From Hyphomicrobiales bacterium (lineage in GTDB: Bacteria; Pseudomonadota; Alphaproteobacteria; Rhizobiales; Xanthobacteraceae), in assembly GCA_026400425.1 (NCBI GenBank), contig JAPLPC010000042.1, positions 1 to 13,652 of the forward strand: 13,652 nucleotides of DNA, given 5' to 3'. The position numbers and the translations under genes were made by a program. Positions within the stretch are counted from its first letter, which is position 1, and every line of letters starts with the position of its first letter. Of the stretch, positions 1 to 5,856 are shown one piece after another. Below the pieces are notes generated by a model. That model made no database searches. It was not told the origin of the DNA and saw nothing but the letters and a program-made list of their open reading frames with translations.

Positions 1-62
1 TTCCTGCCCTCGCGCTGGCTCTTGGACCTACTGCATCGATCGCCCGATACGCGCGGTCATCA

Positions 63-158
63 CTACTTGACATCCTGCTTGTCACCGTCCCGATGAACCC
101 GCATGATGCGGACACGACCCTTGCCGTAGCGGTTCTTGATGAGCGGCACGAACGACCT
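63..158 (-). pseudogene. Remnant of the 5' end of a urate oxidase (uricase) gene
   Basis: On the minus strand, codons from about 155 down to 66 read SFVPLIKNRYGKGRVRIMRV and then HRDGDKQDVK. This matches the N-terminus of cofactor-free urate oxidases, whose first strand carries the conserved YGK (with the catalytic lysine) followed by a VR..KV..D pattern. The expected initiator just before the serine is AGG (156-158), not ATG. The frame ends in TAG at 63-65, where the family continues with E-(L/M)-x-V, and bases 1-62 show no uricase continuation in any frame. The normal enzyme is about 280-300 residues, so over 85 percent is missing. It lies beside permease, hydroxyisourate hydrolase and allantoinase genes, as a uricase would. 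Seen: the motif, lost start and stop. Inferred: a decayed uricase rather than a small functional protein. Confidence 0.6.
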
Positions 159-336
159 CCGTTGTTGACGGGTGACGGGGACAGCCCCGGCCACGACGCG
201 TTCCGATATTTCATTACGAGCAACCTTCGTGCCGCGGGTCAAGCCGCGCCTTGCGAACAACACCCGATCTGGCACGCCGTTTGTATCTGACGACCATAAT
301 GCCATCGTTTTTCATGATGTAATTGGGGGCAGATCA

Positions 337-1773
337 ATGACGACCCAAGCCATTCCAGGTGAAGCTAATCCCGGTGCAGCCAATCCAGCTGTCCATCCCG
401 TCGATGAAGTTCTGCCTGCCCCGCGCCTGGTCGCGCTCGGCCTGCAGCATGTGCTGGTGATGTATGCCGGCGCCGTCGCGGTGCCGCTGATCATCGGCCG
501 CGCGCTCAAACTGCCGCCGCAGGACGTTGCTTTCCTGATCTCCGCCGACCTCTTCGCCTGCGGCATCGCCACGTTGGTGCAATGCCTCGGCTTTCCCGGT
601 GTCGGCATCAGGCTGCCGGTCATGATGGGCGTCACCTTCGCCTCGGTCGGCCCGATGCTGTCGATGGCGGCGGCGCCGGATATCGGGCTGCTCGGCATCT
701 ATGGTTCGGTCATCGCTGCCGGAATCTTCAGCATCGTTGTCGCGCCTTTCATCAGCCGGCTGCTGCCGCTGTTTCCGCCCGTAGTCACCGGGACCATCAT
801 CATGGTGATCGGCATCTCGCTGATGCGCGTCGGCATCAATTGGGCGGGTGGCGGACTACCCACTCTGACGAAGGTGGTCGATGGCGTGCCCGGCGCCTTC
901 CCCAACCCGGCCTATGGCCAGGCCCAGGGGCTCGGCATCGCTTTGTTCGTGCTGCTGGTGATCCTCGCCTTGATCAAATGGGGCAAGGGGTTTCTCGCCA
1001 ATGTCTCGGTGTTGCTCGGCATCGTCGCCGGCGCCGTGCTCGCCAGCGCGCTCGGCGTGATGCATTTCGAGAAGGTGGCCGCTGCGCCGTGGGCGGATAT
1101 CGTGCTGCCGTTTCATTTCGGCATGCCGCAATTCCATCTGGTGCCCATCGTCACCATGTGCATCGTCATGGTGGTGGTGATGATCGAGTCGCTCGGCATG
1201 TTCCTGGCACTCGGCGATCTCACCGGCAAGACCATCGACCGCGACGCGCTGACCAGAGGCCTGCGCGCCGATGGCGTCGGCACGCTGATCGGCGGCATCT
1301 TCAACACCTTCCCCTATACGTCGTTCTCGCAGAATGTCGGCCTGGTCGGCGTCACCGGCGTGCGCTCGCGCTGGGTCACCGTGGCCGGCGGCGTCATCAT
1401 GCTGCTGCTCGGGCTGCTGCCAAAGATGGCGGCGCTGGTCGAGGCCGTCCCGCTCGTCGTGCTCGGCGGCGCCGGTCTGGTGATGTTCGGCATGGTCGCC
1501 GCCACCGGCGCGCGTATTCTGACGAATGTGGATTTCAAGACCAACAACTACAATCTCTTCATCGTCGCCATCTCGGTTGGCTTCGGCATGATCCCGCTGG
1601 TGGCGCCGAATTTCTTTAAGGCCCTGCCGCACGATCTGCATCCGCTGCTGGAGTCCGGCATTCTGCTATCGGCACTGGTGGCCGTGGTGCTGAATGCCTT
1701 CTTCAACGGCGTGGGCAGCGCCGAGACAGCCCAAACGGAAGCCGCCGGCGCAGCGGCTGCAGCGACGCATTGA
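337..1773 (+). CDS. NCS2-family urate/xanthine permease
   Basis: Inner-membrane nucleobase:cation symporter-2 protein of 478 residues, the usual family length (450-500), with about twelve to fourteen hydrophobic segments beginning near residue 30. The family signature is clear: SFSQNVGLVGVTGVRSR, with Q332 and N333, follows a conserved acidic helix MIESLGMFLALGDLTG (E284). The FP-T-SFSQN-G-V-TGV-SR form is that of the xanthine/urate branch (XanQ, PucJ, UacT, UapA) rather than the uracil branch, so urate or xanthine is the likely substrate, taken up with protons. The start at 337 is preceded by GGGGGC at 325-330. An in-frame extension back to 172 exists but overlaps the uricase remnant and lacks family similarity. 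It converges on the hydroxyisourate/allantoin operon, which supports a purine substrate. The exact substrate is inferred. Confidence 0.9.
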   Translation: MTTQAIPGEANPGAANPAVHPVDEVLPAPRLVALGLQHVLVMYAGAVAVPLIIGRALKLPPQDVAFLISADLFACGIATLVQCLGFPGVGIRLPVMMGVTFASVGPMLSMAAAPDIGLLGIYGSVIAAGIFSIVVAPFISRLLPLFPPVVTGTIIMVIGISLMRVGINWAGGGLPTLTKVVDGVPGAFPNPAYGQAQGLGIALFVLLVILALIKWGKGFLANVSVLLGIVAGAVLASALGVMHFEKVAAAPWADIVLPFHFGMPQFHLVPIVTMCIVMVVVMIESLGMFLALGDLTGKTIDRDALTRGLRADGVGTLIGGIFNTFPYTSFSQNVGLVGVTGVRSRWVTVAGGVIMLLLGLLPKMAALVEAVPLVVLGGAGLVMFGMVAATGARILTNVDFKTNNYNLFIVAISVGFGMIPLVAPNFFKALPHDLHPLLESGILLSALVAVVLNAFFNGVGSAETAQTEAAGAAAAATH

Positions 1774-1780
1774 TAGTTAA

Positions 1781-1804
1781 CCTCTCCCCGCGTGCAGGGA
1801 GAGG
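1781..1804. terminator. Stem-loop between convergent genes, possible bidirectional terminator
   Basis: CCTCTCCC at 1781-1788 and GGGAGAGG at 1797-1804 form a perfect 8-bp stem with an 8-base loop, flanked by AGTTA on the left and TAACT on the right, which could extend the pairing imperfectly. It lies in the 35-base gap between the permease stop and the opposing decarboxylase/hydrolase stop. There is no proper T tract on either side. The motif also resembles short palindromes scattered through Bradyrhizobium-type genomes, so termination is an inference from position. Confidence 0.45.
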
Positions 1805-1808
1805 GAAA

Positions 1809-2696
1809 CTAACTCCCCCGATACGTTCCGTAGCTCCACGGCGTCACCAGCAAGGGCACGTGCAGATGCCCCTCCGGTTCATAGACCGAAAACCGCAGCG
1901 GGATGTCGTCCAGAAACGGCGGATCGGACAGCGGCACGTCGCGCGCGGCGAAATAGGCGCCGACCTTGAAGGTGAGCTCGTAGCGCCCGATCGGCACCGG
2001 GCGGCCGCCGATCAGCGGCGCATCGGTGCGGCCATCGTGATTGGTGACGGCCCGCGCGATGACGCGGCGCTCGCCCAGCCTCGACAACTCCACCAGCTCG
2101 ACGGCGATCCCTTCGGCCGGCCGGCCGCCATGGGTATCGAGCACATGGGTGGAGAGCCGGCCATGCACCTTGAGCGGAAGGTCGCCCTTGACCAGCAAAT
2201 CCATGCGCAGCGCCGCGATCCTGCAGATCTCGGCGATCGCCACCGCCACTTCCGCCGCCGGCTCGTTCGGCAGGCGCTTCTCGAAATCGGCGAGGATGGA
2301 ATCCTTGGTGTGACGGCGCACGCAAACGATATAGGGAAATCCAAATTTTTCGCGGTAAGCGCTGTTGACGCGATCGAAGGCCGCATATTCAGCCTCCGAC
2401 AAGCGATCGAGCCCGGCGCTGGTCTGCTCGGCATTGGACTCGGCCGTCAGCAGATCGCCGCGCATGGTCTTGTCGGCGAGATCGGGATGCGCCTTGATCA
2501 GCGCCAGGCGCTGCCCCGCCGCCGCCGTCTCCACCACCTGGCGCATCGCCGCGAATAAATCTCCGACGCCGGCGAACGGCCGCCGATCGGCTGCGGCGTC
2601 CGCGATCCACGGCGAATATTCGAAGATGTTCGCCAGCGCCGCGACGAAGTCGGCCTTGCTGCATGTATTCAGGGTCGCGAGCGATATCTCGGTCAT
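1809..2696 (-). CDS. Fused OHCU decarboxylase / 5-hydroxyisourate hydrolase
   Basis: Bifunctional enzyme of 295 residues covering the two steps after urate oxidation. Residues about 1-165 are the 2-oxo-4-hydroxy-4-carboxy-5-ureidoimidazoline (OHCU) decarboxylase, with the HPDLADK motif (H70), E90-Q91 and FGFPYI (118-123). Residues about 174-295 are the transthyretin-like hydroxyisourate hydrolase: THVLDTHGGRPA (H184), the HDGR motif (R223), HVPLL (H279) and the diagnostic C-terminal YRGS (292-295). All hallmark residues of both families that I can place are present. The order, decarboxylase then hydrolase, is the same as in plant allantoin synthase. Product: S-allantoin from hydroxyisourate. 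It is the last gene of a minus-strand operon, starting 24 bases after the puuE stop. No targeting signal is visible, so it is probably cytoplasmic. Confidence 0.93.
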   Translation of the reverse strand: MTEISLATLNTCSKADFVAALANIFEYSPWIADAAADRRPFAGVGDLFAAMRQVVETAAAGQRLALIKAHPDLADKTMRGDLLTAESNAEQTSAGLDRLSEAEYAAFDRVNSAYREKFGFPYIVCVRRHTKDSILADFEKRLPNEPAAEVAVAIAEICRIAALRMDLLVKGDLPLKVHGRLSTHVLDTHGGRPAEGIAVELVELSRLGERRVIARAVTNHDGRTDAPLIGGRPVPIGRYELTFKVGAYFAARDVPLSDPPFLDDIPLRFSVYEPEGHLHVPLLVTPWSYGTYRGS

Positions 2697-2720
2697 GAAC
2701 GAACTGCCCCCGCTTCGTTG

Positions 2721-3653
2721 TCACCCAACCGCACGCGCATCCGCGGCCAGATGTGTGAGATGCGCATGCCAGTGCTCGGCAATCGCCAATCGCGTCGGCA
2801 CCCAGACTTTGTCATGGCTGGTGATGTAATCGAGAAACCGCATCAGCGACGCGGCGCGGCCGGGGCGACCGACCAGCCGGCAATGCAGCCCCACCGTCAT
2901 CATCTTCGGCGACGTCGCGCCCTCGGCATACAGCACGTCGAAGGCGTCCTTCAGATAGGAGAAAAACTGCTCGCCATTGCTGAAACCCTGCGGATTGGTG
3001 AAGCGCATGTCGTTGGCGTCAAGCGTGTAGGGAATGATCAGCTGCGGCTCGCGCGGCCCCTTGATCCAGTACGGCAGATCGTCGGCATAGCTGTCGCTGA
3101 GATATTTGAAGCCACCGGTTTCCATCAACAGCCGGATCGTGTTGATCGAGCTGCGGCCGGTGTACCAGCCGGTCGGCCGCGCGCCGGTCGCTTCGGTATG
3201 GACGCGGATCGCCTCGTTGATCTCGTGGCGCTCCTCGGGCTCGGACATGTCCTTGTGCTCGATCCATTTCAGGCTGTGGCTGGCGATGTCCCAGCCGCTC
3301 TCCTGCATGGCGGCAACGATCTCGGGATTGCGCTGCAGGGCAGTAGCGATGCCGAACACCGTGGTCGGCAACCTGCGTTCACCGAACATCCGCCACAGCC
3401 GCCAGAAGCCGGCACGCGAGCCGTATTCGAACATCGATTCGATATTGGCATGGCGCTGGCCCGGCCACGGCTGCGCACCCAGCACGTCGGACAGAAAGGC
3501 TTCCGAAGCGCGGTCGCCGTGCAGGATATTGTTCTCGCCGCCCTCTTCGAAATTGACGACGAACTGCACGGCCACGCGCGCACCGCCCGGCCATTGCGGA
3601 TCGGGCGGAGTGCGGCCGTAGCCGCGAAGGTCGCGGGGATAATCGGCGCTCAT
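2721..3653 (-). CDS. puuE: Allantoinase PuuE, polysaccharide-deacetylase fold
   Basis: Protein of 310 residues (start at MSADYPRDL), typical of the metal-independent PuuE allantoinases, which hydrolyse allantoin to allantoate in the cytoplasm. Recognisable family segments in order: NFEEGGENNILHGD (34-47), FGIATALQRNPE in the middle, ASHSLKWIEH, GWYTGRSSINTIRLLME, SDSYADDLPYW, and the C-terminal GLHCRLVGRPGRAA followed by HDKVWVPTRLAIAEHW. An upstream in-frame ATG at 3692 would run into the preceding gene. The chosen ATG at 3653 overlaps the TGA of the DUF3830 gene by one base (TGATG), implying translational coupling. The neighbouring decarboxylase/hydrolase makes its substrate allantoin. The family call is firm; catalysis is inferred from homology. 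Confidence 0.93.
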   Translation of the reverse strand: MSADYPRDLRGYGRTPPDPQWPGGARVAVQFVVNFEEGGENNILHGDRASEAFLSDVLGAQPWPGQRHANIESMFEYGSRAGFWRLWRMFGERRLPTTVFGIATALQRNPEIVAAMQESGWDIASHSLKWIEHKDMSEPEERHEINEAIRVHTEATGARPTGWYTGRSSINTIRLLMETGGFKYLSDSYADDLPYWIKGPREPQLIIPYTLDANDMRFTNPQGFSNGEQFFSYLKDAFDVLYAEGATSPKMMTVGLHCRLVGRPGRAASLMRFLDYITSHDKVWVPTRLAIAEHWHAHLTHLAADARAVG

Positions 3654-4066
3654 CACACCAGCTCGATGCGGACTTTCTGCGCGCCCTTCCACAGCACCGT
3701 CTTTCCCATCTCTTTCAGCTTGTCGAGATTGGAGGTGATGGTGATGAAATGGTTGCCGGCGAGCTGGCCCATCTTGCTGGCGAAATGCACGCCGCTATAG
3801 GCCAGCAGAATCTCGGTCTCGCTGATGCCGCCGGGATACAGGATCATGTGGCCGGGTGCCGGGAAGCTCGTGTGGTTTTCATAGTCGACGCCAAAATCGA
3901 GATCGCCCAGCGGCATCCACACGCCCTCGCCGCTCCAGCGCACATGGATCGCCTGACTCTCGAACGGCATCGCCTTCTTGAAGGCGGCGACGGTTTTCGG
4001 CGCATCCTCTTCCTCGAACCTGGCATGGAAGGTGAAGTCGCCGATATGGACTTTGAGCTGGCTCAT
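3653..4066 (-). CDS. DUF3830 family protein (cyclophilin-like), purine-operon associated
   Basis: Small soluble protein of 137 residues beginning MSQLKVHIGDFTFHARFEEE. It has the features of the DUF3830 family: an early strand, the EDAPKTVAAFKKAMPFES stretch, HVRWSGEGVWMPLGDLDFG, ENHTSFPAPGHMILYPGGIS and a Y-G-x-x-FASKMGQLAGNHF stretch near the end. The fold is thought to be cyclophilin-like, and biochemical function is unknown to me. It is the first gene of the minus-strand operon and overlaps puuE by one base, so a role in allantoin or urate metabolism is likely, for example binding or isomerising an intermediate (inference). The start at 4066 was chosen because family similarity begins there; the longer reading to 4132 adds an arginine/histidine-rich stretch unlike the family. 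No strong ribosome site is seen upstream. Confidence 0.8.
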   Translation of the reverse strand: MSQLKVHIGDFTFHARFEEEDAPKTVAAFKKAMPFESQAIHVRWSGEGVWMPLGDLDFGVDYENHTSFPAPGHMILYPGGISETEILLAYSGVHFASKMGQLAGNHFITITSNLDKLKEMGKTVLWKGAQKVRIELV

Positions 4067-4175
4067 GCGGAAATGTCTCGCGTGTCGGAAGTGATGAAGC
4101 CGCCAGTGTGCAGGTGCGCTGCGAAGAAGCAAGGGTGGAGCGTATCTCTGCCTCTCGTGCTTGCTCCCCGTGTCG

Positions 4176-4266
4176 TTGCCCGACTTGATCGGGCAATCCA
4201 GTCGACACTGCCGTGTCGGATCAAGCCGCTCGGCCGGCGTTGACTGGATCGCCCGCTTTCGCGGGC
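4176..4266. repeat. Intergenic palindromic repeat (REP/BIME-like)
   Basis: Three nested palindromes: TTGCCCG (4176-4182) with CGGGCAA (4190-4196); CGGGCAATCCAGTC (4190-4203) with GACTGGATCGCCCG (4242-4255, one mismatch); and GCCCGC-tttc-GCGGGC (4251-4266). The form 'TTGCCCG-ACTTGAT-CGGGCAATCCAG ... CTGGATCGCCCGC..GCGGGCGGTGAC' resembles the dispersed palindromic repeats common between genes in Bradyrhizobium relatives. Dispersal cannot be tested from one window. Confidence 0.6.
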
Positions 4267-4277
4267 GGTGACAGAAA

Positions 4278-4331
4278 GAACTAACTTGTTCTTATTTTGT
4301 TCTTGACAAAATTCCCATCTTCGACATGATC
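4278..4331 (+). promoter_or_regulatory. SOS (LexA) box overlapping a sigma-70-type promoter
   Basis: GTTC (4288-4291), seven bases, GTTC (4299-4302) is an exact match to the alphaproteobacterial LexA operator GTTC-N7-GTTC. A further GAAC at 4278-4281 adds an inverted half-site. Directly abutting is a consensus -35 element TTGACA (4303-4308), followed 16 bases later by CATGAT (4325-4330), four of six matches to the -10 consensus. LexA on the box would cover the -35 element and block plus-strand transcription, which would start near 4337. The operator also reads as GAAC-N7-GAAC on the minus strand, but no comparable promoter is seen that way. Seen: the motifs. Inferred: DNA-damage control. Confidence 0.7.
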
Positions 4332-4336
4332 CGTCC

Positions 4337-4727
4337 CGTCTTGTTCGCGAGGGGATGCTTCTCGAGGGCGTCTTTGGAAGTAGGACAAGATGCGGTGCCC
4401 GCGGCCTTGCCTCGCAAGCAGGACTCGGGAGGCCGGGGGCCACCGTCACTCCCCATTACGAGGGAGAGCCGATAGTTCGGCTGCGACGCACAGGTGAACG
4501 ACGGAGAAATCCGTCGGGATCAACGGGACCGAACCCCTTGCTCAGCGAGGCCGTAGGAAACGTGCCGGTGCCAGACAGAACGGTCCTCCAGCCATAAGTC
4601 CCGCGGTGGCACGCCGTCAGGCGTTGCGTGGTCGCAGTTTTGCTGGCGATCCAGCAGAACGGACTACGTCAAGTCCCACCAATCGCGCCGGACGGCGTGC
4701 CACCTCCCCTCATGTCTCGAGGGGAGA
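4337..4727 (+). ncRNA. Candidate SOS-controlled structured non-coding RNA
   Basis: Downstream of the SOS promoter lie about 390 bases dense in perfect stems: CGGCCT/AGGCCG (4402-4407/4430-4435); CTCCC/GGGAG (4449-4453/4462-4466); AGCCGA-TAGT-TCGGCT (4467-4482); CGACGGA-GAAA-TCCGTCG (4499-4516), with a GNRA-type tetraloop; GGACCG/CGGTCC (4526-4531/4581-4586) enclosing CTTGC/GCGAG; then a 14-bp stem GGTGGCACGCCGTC/GACGGCGTGCCACC (4605-4618/4691-4704), extended by GGCG/CGCC across one mismatch. That stem encloses hairpins 4638-4659 and 4661-4676. A last hairpin is 4704-4726. Reading frames here are short and Arg/Pro-rich and look like no family I know. I do not recognise it as RNase P RNA, tmRNA, SRP RNA or 6S RNA. 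The 3' end is uncertain because no T-tract terminator follows. Confidence 0.45.
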
Positions 4728-4871
4728 ACTGCTCACACCTCGGACGCCATGGGCGCCGCGAGATGGCGGATTCATGTTTTCAGGGAATGACGTGTTTGAG
4801 AAAGTGCCGTGGCTGTTTGACATGTTGAACAGGAAGTCACGCACTAAGGCCGCGACGCGCCGAGCGTCATG

Positions 4872-5049
4872 CCCCCTCCCCCAAGCCGCGCAGCGGCGCG
4901 TGGGAGGGCCGGGGCCGCGCCGCGGCGAAGCTCGAAGAGCGAAGCCGGGTGGGGCGCCCCACGTGACGTCGAGCGTGGGGAGAGACCCCACCCGTCTCGC
5001 CGGCTTCGCCGTCGATCCACCCTCCCCATTCGCTGCGCTCCGGGGAGGG
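4872..5049. repeat. GC-rich composite palindromic repeat
   Basis: A string of palindromes: CCCTCCC (4874-4880) with GGGAGGG (4902-4908); GTGGGGCGCCCCAC (4949-4962); GTGGGG-agaga-CCCCAC (4975-4991); and CCCTCCCC (5020-5027) with GGGGAGGG (5042-5049). This layout resembles dispersed intergenic repeats of Bradyrhizobium-type genomes. It sits directly after the stop of the minus-strand 105-residue gene, so its nearest stem-loop may also end that transcript. The stretch from 4728 to 4871 holds nothing I can assign. Confidence 0.55.
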
Positions 5050-5057
5050 AAAGCGCC

Positions 5058-5375
5058 TCACCGCTCGTCGCTCAGCGGCGGCCGGAAGGTCAGCGGCTGT
5101 TCGGTCGCGCGCGTGCGGGCACGTTGCACTGCCTCGGCAAAATCCTGCGCGTCGAACCACGGCAGCTCGCGCAAGGACGCGTCGAGATCGTCACGCCAGA
5201 TCTGCGAGACGTCGATATCGAATTTCATATTGTGCTTCTTGCTGACGGCCTGCACACCGTAACCGGTGACAGCCCATTGCCGACCGAGCCAGAACACATC
5301 GCGATGTAGTACCACGCCCCTTACGCCTACTTTCCCCAACACATCATCTACAGACGACGGCGGCCCCGGCTCCAT
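5058..5375 (-). CDS. Hypothetical protein, 105 residues
   Basis: I do not recognise the family. The product is a small soluble protein with no signal peptide or membrane segment. It has a hydrophobic tryptophan-containing N-terminal half (HRDVFWLGRQWAVTGYGVQA), then KFDIDVSQIWRDDLD, then an acidic helix-like stretch ending in a charged tail. The balanced composition, unlike the Arg/Ala-rich shadow frames around it, supports a real gene. The start at 5375 is the first ATG in frame but has no clear ribosome site; GTG codons a little further in are alternatives. Upstream on the same strand lies a possible hairpin (TTCCGGA/TCCGGAA, 5404-5427) and an AT-rich stretch that could hold its promoter. 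Confidence 0.6.
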   Translation of the reverse strand: MEPGPPSSVDDVLGKVGVRGVVLHRDVFWLGRQWAVTGYGVQAVSKKHNMKFDIDVSQIWRDDLDASLRELPWFDAQDFAEAVQRARTRATEQPLTFRPPLSDER

Positions 5376-5475
5376 GGAGCGAGGCCGATTTTATCATTTA
5401 GAATTCCGGAACACCCTGTATCCGGAACAGCGCACCGCTGATGCCGTAATGAATCGCGCTGCGACCGTCCCGCGA

Positions 5476-5722
5476 CTAGATGCTGCCACCCTGGCGCGGC
5501 TGTCGCTGCGACTGCTGCGCCTTCTGAGCGCGCTCGGCATCGGCCTTGTTTGCCTCGTGACGCCCGATCACGCAACCCGCAACAACGCCGACCTTGCCAT
5601 GCCCTGCGTAATGACCGGCGATGCCGCCGATGATCGCGCCTTTGATGCAGCCCTTGGCTTCAGCGCGTCACCGACGACAAGGCAAGAGCGATTGCGGCCC
5701 TGCAAAGCAGCAATTTTCTCAT
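5476..5722 (-). pseudogene. Frameshifted small exported glycine-zipper-like protein
   Basis: Two minus-strand frames join into one protein if a single base is removed. From ATG at 5722 the frame reads MRKLLLCRAAIALALSSVT, a good signal peptide with basic n-region and hydrophobic core, then stops. In the next frame follows AEAKGCIKGAIIGGIAGHYA and then GHGKVGVVAGCVIGRHEANK, a glycine-zipper-like stretch with two cysteines, ending in a Gln/Arg-rich tail at TAG 5476-5478. The second part has no start of its own. The extra base lies within the GCGC run at 5663-5667. The restored product would be 81 residues, cleaved after a TAEA-like site and exported. A purine-rich site (GGTGGAG) lies about 8 bases before the ATG. 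The indel is a real mutation or a sequencing error. Function is unknown; similar small Gly-rich proteins occur in Bradyrhizobium relatives. Confidence 0.65.
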
Positions 5723-5856
5723 CGGACATCTCCACCATCAGACCGCCCGGTAATCCAACATCCCACGTCTTTGTTCCCATGTCGAAACGCGCACCGCTCG
5801 CAACGGCAATCCGATTCATGCCATAGATGCCGCAAATCAAAAGGGACGAACGCCAG

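Noticed and set aside
172..336. N-terminal extension of the permease by 55 residues
   Set aside because: The extension overlaps the uricase remnant, is not like NCS2 N-termini, and a better ribosome site precedes ATG 337.
856..1641. A 261-residue minus-strand frame and other frames across the permease
   Set aside because: Composition is extreme in His, Asp and Gln, typical of antisense to membrane-protein codons; the plus-strand permease explains the region.
4355..4597. An 80-residue plus-strand frame within the SOS-linked region
   Set aside because: It is Arg/Pro/Gly-rich, has no family resemblance and no properly spaced ribosome site, and it is interrupted by perfect hairpins. A small SOS-induced peptide is not excluded, but the RNA reading fits better.
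4872..5049. CRISPR-like or IS-end origin for the GC-rich repeats
   Set aside because: There are no regularly spaced identical repeats, no transposase and no target-site duplication; a dispersed palindromic repeat is the simpler reading.
4606..5262. A 218-residue plus-strand frame
   Set aside because: It crosses the hairpin domain, the GC-rich palindromic repeat and the antisense of the 105-residue gene, so it cannot be one real protein.
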